64,000 nucleotides of DNA from Rhodocyclales bacterium (GTDB lineage: Bacteria; Pseudomonadota; Gammaproteobacteria; Burkholderiales; Rhodocyclaceae), in contig JAQGMF010000010.1 in assembly GCA_028292505.1 (NCBI GenBank), forward strand, positions 186,001-250,000, given 5' to 3'. Below are positions 25,159 to 34,188 of this stretch, one piece after another. The number at the start of each line of letters is the position of its first letter. Within the stretch, counting starts at the first letter, position 1. The position numbers and the translations under genes are program-made. Under the pieces are notes generated by a model. The model was given only the letters and a program-made list of their open reading frames with translations, did no database searches and was not told the origin of the DNA.

Positions 25159-25184
25159 AAAGGAGGCTTCGGCCTCCTTTTTTT
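25159..25184 (+). terminator. Rho-independent terminator after the Pal-like gene
   Basis: AAAGGAGGC pairs with GCCTCCTTT around a TTCG tetraloop, followed by a run of T. It is 29 bases after the stop codon. Confidence 0.92.
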
Positions 25185-25215
25185 GCCCCGCCTGACGAAA
25201 GCTGTTGACCTATCA

Positions 25216-25231
25216 ATAACCATATGGTTAT
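25216..25231 (+). promoter_or_regulatory. Operator palindrome of the ArsR gene
   Basis: ATAACCATATGGTTAT is a perfect 16-base palindrome that ends 10 bases before the preferred arsR start (25242) and overlaps earlier in-frame ATG codons. TTGACC at 25205-25210 could be the -35 box. Autorepression is inferred from the family. Confidence 0.7.
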
Positions 25232-25241
25232 GATTCGCAAT

Positions 25242-25565
25242 ATGCGAACCGTACCCGATGCCGTTTTCAAAAGCCTTGCCGACCCGACACGTCGCGCGAT
25301 TTTCGAGCGCCTGGTCTGCGATGGCGAGCAGACCGTGCGCGCGCTGACGGATCGCACGCATGTGTCGCAACCGATGGTGTCGAAGCACCTGGGTGTGCTC
25401 AAACACGCCAGGCTGGTGATTGACAGGCCCGACGGGCGCTCGGTTTTCTATCGCGCCGATCCGCAAGGTCTTGCCCCGCTGGTCGACTGGATGAAGTTCT
25501 ACCGCGCCTTCTGGGCCGGCAAGTTTGATCAACTCGAAGATTTATTGAACAGGATGGATCAATGA
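25242..25565 (+). CDS. ArsR-family winged-helix regulator
   Basis: About 107 residues. VPDAVFKSLADPTRRAIFERL is the ArsR start, RTHVSQPMVSKHLGVLKHARLV is the recognition helix, and IDRPDGRSVFYRADP is the wing. No metal-binding Cys pairs are present. Earlier in-frame ATGs at 25224 and 25230 lie inside the 16-base palindrome, so 25242 is preferred; a message with little or no leader is possible. The last four bases overlap the start of the next gene (ATGA), so it heads an operon with SRPBCC genes. Confidence 0.9.
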   Translation: MRTVPDAVFKSLADPTRRAIFERLVCDGEQTVRALTDRTHVSQPMVSKHLGVLKHARLVIDRPDGRSVFYRADPQGLAPLVDWMKFYRAFWAGKFDQLEDLLNRMDQ

Positions 25566-25996
25566 TGAAGGATGCTGACACACGCACAGTCATGATGGAG
25601 CGCGAGATGGCGCATCCACCGGAGAAGGTCTGGCGTGCGCTGACGCAAAGTGCGCTGATGCAGGAATGGCTGATGACAAATGATTTTCAGCCCATTGTCG
25701 GCCATCGCTTCAATTTGCGCGCTCAGCCCATGCCGCAGTGGGATGGCATCATCGATTGCGAGGTGCTGACGGTCGAGCCCTGCACTGCGCTCTCCTACAC
25801 CTGGAACACCGGCGACGCGTCGGGTGGCCTGAAGACGGTCGTGAGCTGGACGCTAACACCGACGGGCGGGGGTACGCTGGTGCGCATGGAGCAGAGCGGC
25901 TTCCGGCCCGAAGAAGAAAACAACTACCAGGGCGCGAAATACGGCTGGCCACGCTTCATCACGGCCTTGGAACAAGTGGTCTCCTTGCTGGATTGA
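25562..25996 (+). CDS. SRPBCC (AHSA1-type) protein, first copy
   Basis: A 144-residue START-like domain: VMMEREMAHPPEKVWRALTQSALMQEWLM, FNLRAQPMPQWDGIIDCEVLTVEP, TVVSWTLTP and a C-terminal helix in PRFITALEQVV. It probably binds a hydrophobic ligand or helps fold a target. It is translationally coupled to the upstream ArsR gene by an ATGA overlap and is about 50% identical by eye to the next gene, so the two are tandem duplicates. Confidence 0.87.
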   Translation: MMKDADTRTVMMEREMAHPPEKVWRALTQSALMQEWLMTNDFQPIVGHRFNLRAQPMPQWDGIIDCEVLTVEPCTALSYTWNTGDASGGLKTVVSWTLTPTGGGTLVRMEQSGFRPEEENNYQGAKYGWPRFITALEQVVSLLD

Positions 25997-26032
25997 AGTG
26001 TCGAAAATCCCTACGAGTCTTCTGGGTCTTTC

Positions 26033-26461
26033 ATGAACGAAACCAAATCCATCGTCGTCGAACGCATCATGCCGCACAAGGCGGAGAAGATCTGGCGTGC
26101 GCTGACGAGCTCACTACTCATCGCCGAGTGGCTTATGCAGAATGATTTTTCGCCAGCGGTCGGTTACCACTTCACCTTCCGCGCAAAGCCGGTGCCGGGC
26201 TGGTCGGGCGTGACAAATTGTGTGGTACTGAAAGTCGACTCGCCACACGTGCTCGCCTATTCGTGGGGCGACGGCACAGAATCTGACAGTGGGCTGAAGA
26301 CGGTCGTGACCTGGACGCTGACACCGGAAGGCGACGGCACACGTGTACGCATGGAACACTCGGGCTTCCGTCCCGCAGACGAGCATGGCTTCCAGGGCAT
26401 GGGAGGCGGCTGGCCGCGCATCGTGGAACGGCTCGACTCCTTGGTCGCAGGACTGGACTGA
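26033..26461 (+). CDS. SRPBCC (AHSA1-type) protein, second copy
   Basis: A 142-residue tandem paralogue of the preceding gene: IVVERIMPHKAEKIWRALTSSLLIAEWLMQNDF, FTFRAKPVPGWSGVTNCVVLKVD, TVVTWTLTPEGDGTRVRMEHSGF. The 36-base spacing to its neighbour and shared orientation indicate the same operon. It may bind a different ligand from the first copy; no evidence decides this. Confidence 0.87.
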   Translation: MNETKSIVVERIMPHKAEKIWRALTSSLLIAEWLMQNDFSPAVGYHFTFRAKPVPGWSGVTNCVVLKVDSPHVLAYSWGDGTESDSGLKTVVTWTLTPEGDGTRVRMEHSGFRPADEHGFQGMGGGWPRIVERLDSLVAGLD

Positions 26462-26495
26462 GTCACGCACGCCATTGAATCCGAAGGATCGATAG

Positions 26496-27086
26496 ATGAA
26501 TGCAACGAATCCAAAAGTCGATTTCTACTTCGGCAAGGATAAGAAGTGGCAGGCAGAGACCAGGAAACTGCGAACCATCGTTCTTGGCTGCGAGCTGACT
26601 GAAGAATTGAAGTGGGGCGTTCCCTGCTACGCGCTTCAGGACAACAACATTGTCCTGATACACACCTTCAAGGAATACTGTGCGCTGCTGTTCTTCAAGG
26701 GCGCCCTGCTCAAGGATGCCAAGGGCATTCTCGTTCAGCAGACGAAGAACACCCAGGCCGCGCGGCAGATTCGCTTCACGAGCGTTCGGGAAATTGGCCA
26801 GATGGAGTCCGTTATGAAAGCCTACATAGCCGAGGCAATCAAGGTGGAAAAGGCGGGCCTGAAAGTGGATTTCAAGAAGACGGAAGAATTCGCCATTCCA
26901 GAAGAGGTTCAGGAAAAATTGGATGAGCAGCCTGCCCTGAGAACTGCTCTTGACGCATTGACGCCGGGACGGCAGAGAGGCTATCTGCTGTATTTCTCAG
27001 CAGCCAAACAATCAAAAACCCGTGTAGCAAGGATCGAGAAATGCATACCGAAAATTCTCGATGGAAAGGGACTGGACGATGAGTAG
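26496..27086 (+). CDS. DUF1801 / YdeI-type protein
   Basis: A 196-residue two-part protein. The first ~120 residues match DUF1801 (VDFYFGKDKKWQAETRKLRTIVLGCELTEELKWGVPCYALQDNNIVLIHTFKEYCALLFFKGALLKD). The C-terminal part (LRTALDALTPGRQRGYLLYFSAAKQSKTRVARIEKCIPKI) matches the YdeI/OmpD-associated helical domain. The function is unknown; family members often sit beside SRPBCC genes, as here. It is the last gene of the ArsR-SRPBCC cluster. Confidence 0.88.
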   Translation: MNATNPKVDFYFGKDKKWQAETRKLRTIVLGCELTEELKWGVPCYALQDNNIVLIHTFKEYCALLFFKGALLKDAKGILVQQTKNTQAARQIRFTSVREIGQMESVMKAYIAEAIKVEKAGLKVDFKKTEEFAIPEEVQEKLDEQPALRTALDALTPGRQRGYLLYFSAAKQSKTRVARIEKCIPKILDGKGLDDE

Positions 27087-27245
27087 CAGCGTCACACGTA
27101 CGATCATTCGCTCGATTCACATCGTCTGCGCTATTCCGATGCTCGGCTAACGGCAGCGCTTTGGCTATGCGTAGGCGCTATCGTTGCACATCTGCGCCAC
27201 GTCATGAAATCTGCTGTCGGCTCGCACAGCGGTGGCGCGCTCCGA

Positions 27246-28265
27246 CTACGGTTGCGGTGCGGCGGGCCATGCGCCGAGACCTTGCAGCGAAGGCGACCAC
27301 AGCGTTTCAGGTGACTCGCGCCAATGCAAGGCCAATGCCGTCGGCCGCCACACGCTGCGTATAGGTCGCAGGTGCAGCAAGCGCTCGGCGCCGACGAAGC
27401 TGGCCAACTCGGCACCGCGCGTGATGATGTCAGCATGCACATCGAGCTGTAGCAGGTCACCGCTGCTGAAGTCGATGAAGAGCAGGCCGGCCTTGGGATG
27501 TATCAGCAGGTTGCCGAGTGTGTTGAAGAAGAAGTTGCCGCGAAAGTCGGGCACGGTCAGCATGCCATTTGCATCGACTCGCACAAATCCCGGCTTGCCG
27601 CCACGATGCGATACGTCGACGCCATGCGCGCGTTGTGTTCCGGCTGCGCCATTGCCACTTGCGTCGCGTGCAGCCTCGCTGTGTGCGGAAGCGATGAAGA
27701 AAGTGTCTGCCTGCTCGATGAGGCGCACGGCCTGCGGGCCCAGACCTGCGCTGATGCGCGCGGGGCCCGGAACACGCGCCGCATCGAACACGGGCTGGCG
27801 CGCCTGGATATATTTGGGGCAGTTACCGAAACTCTGCTGGATTCCCAGCGTGACGCCATCATCATCAAGCGCAGTCACGACGCCGTTGGCGCGATTGCGG
27901 CGGCGCGTATGTGGCTCGATGCCGAGCACGCCGAGCGAGGCGCCGACATGCAGGTTCGCTGCCAGTGGGTCGGCTGACTGTGCTTGCGCAGCGATGTGCA
28001 AGCTGCGCTCGTCCGGCGAGCTGACAAAGCCCGGCGGCGCGGCGAGGATCGAGGCGGTCGGCTGCCCGGTTGCATCGACTGAACCGACGACCACGAAAGG
28101 CAGCTGCGTGAAGAACTCACGATGTTGCAGCGGCATGTGATCGCGCATGACCTGCTCGCCGACTTGTGCCATGCGCTCGGCAACACCCACCGCTTGCTGC
28201 ATGGCGCGCTCGCCGGCGTGAAATGCGGAAGGCATATTGCTTGTGAGCATGGGCTTGGGCTCCAT
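27246..28265 (-). CDS. Pyridoxamine 5'-phosphate oxidase-like flavin-binding protein
   Basis: A 339-residue protein with two split-barrel (PNPOx/FMN-binding) segments: FFTQLPFVVVGSVDATGQPTASILAAPPGFV near residues 50-80 and GFVRVDANGMLTVPDFRGNFFFNTLGNLLIHPKAGLLFIDFSSGDLLQLDVHADI near 225-280. FGNCPKYIQARQPVF between them is typical of the large PNPOx-like subgroup. It likely binds FMN, F420 or heme; the substrate is unknown. It is followed by no other gene on its strand and preceded at 11 bases by the SDR-like gene, so the three genes 27246-29532 probably form one operon. Confidence 0.87.
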   Translation of the reverse strand: MEPKPMLTSNMPSAFHAGERAMQQAVGVAERMAQVGEQVMRDHMPLQHREFFTQLPFVVVGSVDATGQPTASILAAPPGFVSSPDERSLHIAAQAQSADPLAANLHVGASLGVLGIEPHTRRRNRANGVVTALDDDGVTLGIQQSFGNCPKYIQARQPVFDAARVPGPARISAGLGPQAVRLIEQADTFFIASAHSEAARDASGNGAAGTQRAHGVDVSHRGGKPGFVRVDANGMLTVPDFRGNFFFNTLGNLLIHPKAGLLFIDFSSGDLLQLDVHADIITRGAELASFVGAERLLHLRPIRSVWRPTALALHWRESPETLWSPSLQGLGAWPAAPQP

Positions 28266-28276
28266 CGGCGTGCGCG

Positions 28277-28891
28277 TCAGTACGCCAGTGTGAAGCGCTG
28301 CCGCGTGTGGCGCGGGGTCTCGATTTCATCGAGCACGGCTACCGCCAGATCTTCAAGTGAGATGCGGCTTTCGCCCTGTACATCGCACAACAATTCATCT
28401 GCGCCGAGGCGGAATGTGCCGGTACGCGCACCAGGCATGAGTTGCGCCGCGGGCGAGAGAAAGCGCCAGTCAAGCTCGTACTCGTCACGCAAGGCTTGCA
28501 GCAATGCTCGCGCAGCAAGCGCTTCCGGCTTCCACTGTGCGGGGAAGTCAGCCGTGTCGACCAGATCTTGTCCACCAGCGGTGCGTAAACTGCCCGCGCC
28601 ACCCACGACGAGCGTGCGCGGAATGCCGCTTGCATTGAGCAGATCGATCAAGGTGTGTGGCGCAAAGTTACGGCTTTTGACGGTGACGATCAGCGCGTCA
28701 TGATCGAGCAAGGCATCGAGCAGTGCGGAACGCTCATGCAGATCGAGCGCGAGGGTATGCAGGCGTGGGCGCGCGGCCAATGTATGGGCGTTGCGCGCCA
28801 GCACTGTAACTTCGTGCCCGCGGTGCAGGGCTTCTTCAAGGACGCGCGAACCGACATAGCCGGTTGCGCCGAGGTGTGCGATCTTCATCAT
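28277..28891 (-). CDS. NAD(P)-binding SDR-like oxidoreductase
   Basis: About 204 residues. MMKIAHLGATGYVGSRVLEEALHRGHEVTVLAR is the atypical SDR Rossmann start, then RTLVVGGAGSLRT and LDWRFLSPAAQLMPGARTGTFRLG. It resembles YwnB/NmrA-like NAD(P)H-binding proteins, which may be redox sensors or quinone reductases. ATG 28891 (or 28888) has AAGGAG just upstream. The gene is between the PNPOx-like and GST-like genes in one orientation. Confidence 0.87.
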   Translation of the reverse strand: MMKIAHLGATGYVGSRVLEEALHRGHEVTVLARNAHTLAARPRLHTLALDLHERSALLDALLDHDALIVTVKSRNFAPHTLIDLLNASGIPRTLVVGGAGSLRTAGGQDLVDTADFPAQWKPEALAARALLQALRDEYELDWRFLSPAAQLMPGARTGTFRLGADELLCDVQGESRISLEDLAVAVLDEIETPRHTRQRFTLAY

Positions 28892-28899
28892 TCGCTCCT

Positions 28900-29532
28900 T
28901 CAATGCACTGGCGACGCGAACATGGGCACAAAGCGCGGCAGCGCTTCGATGCGCGCAAGCCATGCACGTATGTGCGGGTAGTCCGCGAGCGACACGCCGC
29001 CTTCGGGTGCGTGCGCGGTGTAGGCGTAGTTGGCGAGGTCGGCAAGCGTGACCGTTGTGCCGACCAGCCAGTTCTGACTACGCAGATGCGCGTCCATCAC
29101 GGCAAACAGGGCATGCGACTGCTTCTGTGCGTTTGTCATATCAACGGGTCCGTTGAACACCTTGCCGCGGCGCGCAGCAGCCGGGCCGGCAGTCAGTGGC
29201 CCGGCCGCAACCGAGAACCAGCGTTGCTGTTGTGCGGCTTCGACTGCGGACCGAGGCAACCATTGCTCAGCGCCATACTGCGTGGCGAGGTATATGAGGA
29301 TTGCATTGGAGTCGGCAAGCGTGAGGTCGCCATCCTGAATCACGGGGAGCTGACCGAAAGGGTTCAGCGCAAGGAACCCAGGCGTCTTGTGCGCGCCGCT
29401 CGCAAGATTCACCTCGATAGTCTCGACAGGCAGGTCGAGCAGAGACAGCAACAGTTCAACGCGATGGCAATGGCCGGAAAGTGCGAAGCGATGAAACTTG
29501 ATGGGCTGCGAGGGGCGATTGGCGGAGGTCAT
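28900..29532 (-). CDS. Glutathione S-transferase-like protein
   Basis: A 210-residue GST. The N-terminal thioredoxin-like domain has FHRFALSGHCHRVELLLSLL, NPFGQLPVIQDGDLTLADSNAILIYLA (cis-Pro and the Asp-Ser pair). The C-terminal helical domain ends NWLVGTTVTLADLANYAYTAHAPEGGVSLADYPHIRAWLARI. It is divergent from the LysR gene across 108 bases, so LysR control of this three-gene operon is likely. The start at 29532 is the only one consistent with the family. Confidence 0.9.
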   Translation of the reverse strand: MTSANRPSQPIKFHRFALSGHCHRVELLLSLLDLPVETIEVNLASGAHKTPGFLALNPFGQLPVIQDGDLTLADSNAILIYLATQYGAEQWLPRSAVEAAQQQRWFSVAAGPLTAGPAAARRGKVFNGPVDMTNAQKQSHALFAVMDAHLRSQNWLVGTTVTLADLANYAYTAHAPEGGVSLADYPHIRAWLARIEALPRFVPMFASPVH

Positions 29533-29640
29533 GGCGTTGTGCTTTCGTTGTGGAGTGAGCCATTGTGCGCCACGCGTAAAGTGGAATAAATGCCACAACA
29601 CTGAATTGACTAATCCATTTAGTGGAGTAATTTGCGAGCC

Positions 29641-30552
29641 ATGGACAAGCTCAAAGCCATGCAGATTTTTACCAGCATCGCCGACGCGGGCAGCCTGACG
29701 GGCGCCGCACGGGCGCTGGATGCCTCGTTGCCAGCGATCGTGCGCAGCCTCGCCATGCTCGAAGCCGAGCTGGGCGTGCGCCTTTTCAATCGCACGACGC
29801 GGCGCATCGCGCTGACGCAGGAGGGCCGCGTCTATCTCGAGCGCTGCCGTCACGTGCTTGCTGCGGTGGCCGAGGCCGATGCGGAATTGCGCGCCGAGCA
29901 TGCGGAACCACAAGGGCGCCTGAGCATGACGGCGCCCGTCTTCTTCGGCCAGTTGCATGTATGCCCGGCCGTCACGCGCTTTGTGCAACGTCATCCGAAG
30001 GTCAACGTCGAAGTGCAGTTGCTCGATCGCGTGGTGAACCTGGTCGAGGAAGGAATTGACGTTGGCATACGCATCGGCATGCTCGATGACTCATCTCTCG
30101 TCGCGCAGCAGGTGGGCAGCCTGCGGCGCGTGGTGGTTGCGACGCCAGAATATCTCGCGCAGCACGGCACGCCTTTGCAGCCGAAGGATCTGCTGCGACA
30201 CAACTGCGTGCGCTTCTCGGGCAGCAGCGCGCCGTGGTGGACCTTTCATGCTGGCGGCAAGCAGTTCAGCGTGCCGGTGACGGGCAATCTCAGTTTCAAT
30301 CAGGCTGCGCCGGCGGCCGAGGCCTGCCTCGCCCATCTGGGGTTCGGCATGTTCATCTCTTACCAGGTTGCGGCGCAGCTGCGCGACGGTACGCTCTGCG
30401 CCGTACTCGAAGAATTCGAGCCGCCTCAACGTCCGGTCAGCATTGTCTACCCGCAATCGCGCAGACTGCCGGCGCGCACGCGTATGTTCATCGACTGGAT
30501 GAAGCAGGCACTCGAAGAGGCGACGCGACAGCAGGCATCGGACTGTGTTTGA
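29641..30552 (+). CDS. LysR-family transcriptional regulator
   Basis: A 303-residue LTTR. The N-terminal winged helix reads MQIFTSIADAGSLTGAARALDASLPAIVRSLAMLEAELGVRLFNRTTRRIALTQEG; the effector-binding domain starts near residue 90 (GRLSMTAPVFFGQLHVCPAVTRF). It is divergent from the GST-SDR-PNPOx operon. TCCA-TTTAG-TGGA in the intergenic region (29611-29623) may be part of its binding site. The inducer is unknown. Confidence 0.9.
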   Translation: MDKLKAMQIFTSIADAGSLTGAARALDASLPAIVRSLAMLEAELGVRLFNRTTRRIALTQEGRVYLERCRHVLAAVAEADAELRAEHAEPQGRLSMTAPVFFGQLHVCPAVTRFVQRHPKVNVEVQLLDRVVNLVEEGIDVGIRIGMLDDSSLVAQQVGSLRRVVVATPEYLAQHGTPLQPKDLLRHNCVRFSGSSAPWWTFHAGGKQFSVPVTGNLSFNQAAPAAEACLAHLGFGMFISYQVAAQLRDGTLCAVLEEFEPPQRPVSIVYPQSRRLPARTRMFIDWMKQALEEATRQQASDCV

Positions 30553-30644
30553 GCATGTATTCGCCGGCGACAAGTGCGGATAAGTGAGCAACGGTAGAAT
30601 CCGTGCGTTCGGCAACGAGCGCCGATATTCGTAGGAGCGGGCAA

Positions 30645-31664
30645 ATGAAGGTTTTGATCCTGGGCGGCACCGGCGTGATCAGCCGGGCGATCGTGGACCG
30701 GCTGTTGGTGAAGGGCCATGAGGTGGTGCTGTTCAATCGCGGCAGCAAGAAACTGGTTTTCGCCGGGCCGGTGGCGGAGATCGTCGGCAACCGCGCCGAT
30801 CGCCCTGCGTTCAAGACGGCGATGCAGGCGCAGAAGTTTGACGTTGTCATCGACATGATCTGCCTGACTGAGGAAGACGCGGTGTCGACGGTGGAGACTT
30901 TCCGCGATCGCGTCGAGCAGATCATCGTCTGTTCGAGCTCATCGGCCTACCGCCGGCCTTACGTGACGACGCCGATCCAGGAAGATGCGGAGTTACTGTG
31001 CGAGGACCCGGTGTTCCCGTATTCCTACAACAAGGCGCAGGTTGAACGCTATTTGCAAAAGCAGATTCACGATGCCGGCTTGCCGATCACAATTATTCGT
31101 CCGTCATATACCGTAGGTGCCGGTCACACCGGGCTGGGCGTGTTGCGTCAGGCCTATGGCATCGTCGATCGTATCCGCAAGGGCAAGCCACTGCTGATGT
31201 TCGGCGACGGCAATAATCCGTGGAGCTTCACCTTCGCGCCCGATCTGGCCAAGGCTTTTGCCGGCGCGGTCGGCAACCGCAAGACCTACGGCCAGCACTA
31301 TCACGCGACCAGCGAATGGCGCACGGTGTGGAACGATCTCTACCGGGAATTCGGCAAGATTCTCGGGCACGAGGTGAAGCTCTTCAATCTGCCTTCGCAG
31401 GTGCTGTATCACGCGGCGCCGAAGCTATGCGCGCACCTGTATTACGAGAAATGTTTCGCCGGTCTGTTCGACAATAGCAAGATCAAACGCGACGTGCCGG
31501 AATTCGAAGCGACGATCACGCTCAACGAGGGACTGCGGAATTTGCTGACTTGGTACGAGGCGGAATTCAACGTGGTCGATCCGGAGAAGGACGCGCTGGA
31601 AGATCGGCTCTACGAGATTCACACCGGCCTGATGCAGCAGGTGAAGGACATTTATGTCAAATGA
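30645..31664 (+). CDS. NAD-dependent epimerase/dehydratase family protein
   Basis: A 339-residue extended SDR. MKVLILGGTGVISRAIVDRLLVKGHEVVLFNRG is the Rossmann start, VCSSSSAY supplies the Ser, and YSYNKAQVERYL supplies Tyr and Lys of the catalytic triad. LPITIIRPSYTVGAG and NPWSFTFAPDLAKAF follow, as in isoflavone-reductase-like or sugar epimerases. The substrate is unknown. The start at 30645 follows GTAGGAG. It stands between LysR and an envelope-type gene pair with no clear partner. Confidence 0.88.
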   Translation: MKVLILGGTGVISRAIVDRLLVKGHEVVLFNRGSKKLVFAGPVAEIVGNRADRPAFKTAMQAQKFDVVIDMICLTEEDAVSTVETFRDRVEQIIVCSSSSAYRRPYVTTPIQEDAELLCEDPVFPYSYNKAQVERYLQKQIHDAGLPITIIRPSYTVGAGHTGLGVLRQAYGIVDRIRKGKPLLMFGDGNNPWSFTFAPDLAKAFAGAVGNRKTYGQHYHATSEWRTVWNDLYREFGKILGHEVKLFNLPSQVLYHAAPKLCAHLYYEKCFAGLFDNSKIKRDVPEFEATITLNEGLRNLLTWYEAEFNVVDPEKDALEDRLYEIHTGLMQQVKDIYVK

Positions 31665-31794
31665 GTTTTGGCAGAAATAGATTTAAGGCGTTGCTTGATG
31701 CAGCGTGTCGAAAATGCAGCATGCATGGCTCTCGACGAACTATGCGGGTCGTGTAACATTCGCATCTCGCATAATTAAATCATCGGGGGAAGGC

Positions 31795-32697
31795 ATGTTT
31801 CGTTTCGTCACCAGGACGCTGCTGGCGTTGTGTTTGAGCACATTGCTGATCGCCAGACTCGGCGCCCAATCTGCGCCGACGTCGGAGATACAGTCGGCAC
31901 GTGAAGCGGCAAGAACGGCATTGCAAACCGGGCCGCGCGATATTCCACTGGCCGATCAGGCAGTGCTCAAACTACCCGCCGGCTACGGCTTCGTTCCACG
32001 CACCGAAGGCGCACGCATGATGGCGGCGATGGGCAACCGCGCGGGCGATGACTTCATGGGGATGATCGTCAGCGATAAGCTCGATGGTTTCGTGACAGTG
32101 GAATATGAGAAGTCTGGCTACATCAAGGATGACGACGCCAAGAACTGGAACGCGGACGATCTGCTGAAGAGCCTCAAGGAAGGTACCGACGAAGGCAACA
32201 AGGATCGCGCCGCGCGCGGTCTGCCGCAGATCGACATCATCGGCTGGGTGGAGAAGCCGGCCTACGAGGCAGCGACGCATCGGCTGGTGTGGTCGATATC
32301 CACACGGGATAAAGCTACAGGCGGGAACGCCGCGCCGCAGGATGAGCGTGGCGTCAACTACAACACTTACGTGCTGGGTCGCGAGGGGTATCTGTCGCTT
32401 GATCTGGTGACGGACCTGTCGACCATCGATGCGGGGCGCCCGAAGGCGCGCGAGTTGCTGGCGGCGGTGGCGTTCAACAAGAGCAAGCGTTATGAGGACG
32501 TCGACCTCAACACCGATCACATTGCCGAATACGGGCTGGCGGCCCTGGTGGGCGGACTGGCGGTCAAGAAGCTGGGCCTGCTGGCGATGGCCGGCGTGTT
32601 TCTGCTGAAGATGTGGAAGCTTGGCGCGATAGCCTTGTTCGGTGCCGGCGCAGCAGCGAAGAAGTGGTTCGGCCGCGACAAGGGCGGCTCGGCCTGA
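31795..32697 (+). CDS. DUF2167 family membrane-anchored protein
   Basis: A 300-residue exported protein. Signal peptide: FVTRTLLALCLSTLLIARLGAQS. The body carries DUF2167 hallmarks: PLADQAVLKLPAGYGFVPRTEGARMMAAMGN, DDFMGMIVSDKLDGFVTVEYEKSGYIKDDDA and an internal IDIIGWVEKPAYEAATHRLVW. The C-terminus has two hydrophobic segments (LAALVGGLAVKKLGLLAMAGVFLL and MWKLGAIALFGAGAAAKKW). The function is unknown. The site-2 protease gene begins 18 bases later, so they are probably an operon. Confidence 0.88.
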   Translation: MFRFVTRTLLALCLSTLLIARLGAQSAPTSEIQSAREAARTALQTGPRDIPLADQAVLKLPAGYGFVPRTEGARMMAAMGNRAGDDFMGMIVSDKLDGFVTVEYEKSGYIKDDDAKNWNADDLLKSLKEGTDEGNKDRAARGLPQIDIIGWVEKPAYEAATHRLVWSISTRDKATGGNAAPQDERGVNYNTYVLGREGYLSLDLVTDLSTIDAGRPKARELLAAVAFNKSKRYEDVDLNTDHIAEYGLAALVGGLAVKKLGLLAMAGVFLLKMWKLGAIALFGAGAAAKKWFGRDKGGSA

Positions 32698-32715
32698 TAT
32701 GCCGAAGGCATTGAG

Positions 32716-33417
32716 ATGATAAAACTACTGTTACTGCTACTGAGCGGGGCGAAGTTCGCCAAGCTGTTGACCACCGGCGGCACCATGTTGCTGTCGGTGA
32801 TCGTGTATGCGTGGATCTATGGCTGGTGGTACGCGGTCGGCTTCGTCGTACTGCTGTTCTGCCACGAGATGGGGCACTACGTGGCCGCGCGCCAGCGCGG
32901 TCTGCCCGTCGGCGCGCCGACTTTCATTCCCTTCGTGGGTGCGTGGATCCAGCTCAAGGAGATGCCACACGATGCGGAGACGGAAGCCTATGTCGGCATG
33001 GCAGGGCCGCTTGCCGGCACGCTGGCGTCGGTGGTGTGCTACTTCCTGGCGCGTTCGCAAGGCAGCAATCTGTTGCTAGCGATTTCGTATTCGGGCTTCT
33101 TCCTGAATCTGTTCAACATGATTCCACTGCCGCCGTTCGATGGCGGACGCATCACCGCCGCCATCTCGCGACGCGTATGGCTGGTCGGCGTGCCGGTGCT
33201 GATCGCGCTCTTCATCTGGCGTCCAAGTCCGATCCTGATCCTGATGGCGATTCTCGCCGCGCCGCAAGTGTGGCGTTCGCTGAAGGGCGATGTGGATACT
33301 GGCGAGTATTACAATGTGCCGGCTGCCAAGCGTTTTGAATATGGCGTGTTGTATGTGGGATTGATCGCGTATCTGGCGATCATGACGCATGACGTTCATG
33401 AAATGCTTGGCGCATAA
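32716..33417 (+). CDS. Site-2 protease family (M50) membrane metalloprotease
   Basis: A 233-residue integral membrane protein with about six hydrophobic segments. The zinc site is complete: HEMGH in LLFCHEMGHYVAARQRG, and NLFNMIPLPPFDGGRI carries the third ligand (Asp). Members cleave transmembrane or membrane-near substrates within the bilayer. The preceding DUF2167 membrane protein is an obvious candidate partner or substrate, an inference from adjacency. No PDZ domain is present. Confidence 0.9.
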   Translation: MIKLLLLLLSGAKFAKLLTTGGTMLLSVIVYAWIYGWWYAVGFVVLLFCHEMGHYVAARQRGLPVGAPTFIPFVGAWIQLKEMPHDAETEAYVGMAGPLAGTLASVVCYFLARSQGSNLLLAISYSGFFLNLFNMIPLPPFDGGRITAAISRRVWLVGVPVLIALFIWRPSPILILMAILAAPQVWRSLKGDVDTGEYYNVPAAKRFEYGVLYVGLIAYLAIMTHDVHEMLGA

Positions 33418-33479
33418 ATTATTTCAAATGAGGCGATGCAGCGCCTTGTGTTTCCTGAGCTGAGAGAAGGGGAATTGCT

Positions 33480-34145
33480 TTGAACGATGCGGAAAATTAC
33501 TGCCCGGTGTGCGAACAATCTTCCGGGTTTCTGCCGTATGGCGTTGCATCAAGACCTGGCGCGCAGTGCCCGCACTGTGAGTCTCTCGAACGCGATCGTT
33601 TCTCGTGGCTATACGTAACGGAAAAAACGGGCTTGTTCGATGGCATACCGAAAAAGATGCTGCATGTCTTGCCAGAGGCCTGTTTTGAGCCAAGGCTCAG
33701 ACAGCGGCTCGGTGAGGGATATCTGAGCGTCGATTTGCCCGGCACCGGCTCGAAGGAAAACATGGATGTCATGGATATCCGTTATCCCGATCAGAGCTTT
33801 GATGTCATTTACTGCAATCGCGTACTGGGCCGCGTGACGGACGACAAGAAAGCGCTAAGGGAATTTCGCAGGGTGCTGAAAGACAGTGGCTGGGCCATGC
33901 TGCTGGTGCCGATAACAAGCCAGAAAACCTATGAAGACCCTTCGATTACGGATGAAGAAGGTCGGCTTAAGGCATATGGCAAGAAAGATCGCTTCAGAAG
34001 ATATGGTCCAGATTATTTGGACAGGCTTATCGAGGCCGGATTCCAGGTAACGGTCACCGACGCGGACCAGATGGTTTCCGCCGAGGACATGCAGCGCTTT
34101 GGGTTGATGGCGGAAAGCGGCAGGATTTATTTCTGCACGAAGTAA
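33480..34145 (+). CDS. SAM-dependent methyltransferase with N-terminal zinc-ribbon
   Basis: A 221-residue protein. N-terminal Cys pairs YCPVCEQ and CPHCESLERDRFSWLY suggest a zinc ribbon at residues 8-40. The class I methyltransferase core follows with DQSFDVIYCNRVLGRVTDDKKALREFRRVLKDSGWAMLLVP. This architecture is known for small bacterial methyltransferases of unclear target. The start is TTG 33480 behind GAAGGGGAA. Confidence 0.82.
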   Translation: MNDAENYCPVCEQSSGFLPYGVASRPGAQCPHCESLERDRFSWLYVTEKTGLFDGIPKKMLHVLPEACFEPRLRQRLGEGYLSVDLPGTGSKENMDVMDIRYPDQSFDVIYCNRVLGRVTDDKKALREFRRVLKDSGWAMLLVPITSQKTYEDPSITDEEGRLKAYGKKDRFRRYGPDYLDRLIEAGFQVTVTDADQMVSAEDMQRFGLMAESGRIYFCTK

Positions 34146-34188
34146 AAGTCTGAGATCTTGCTTTTATGACAAAAGCATCTTCAGCAAC

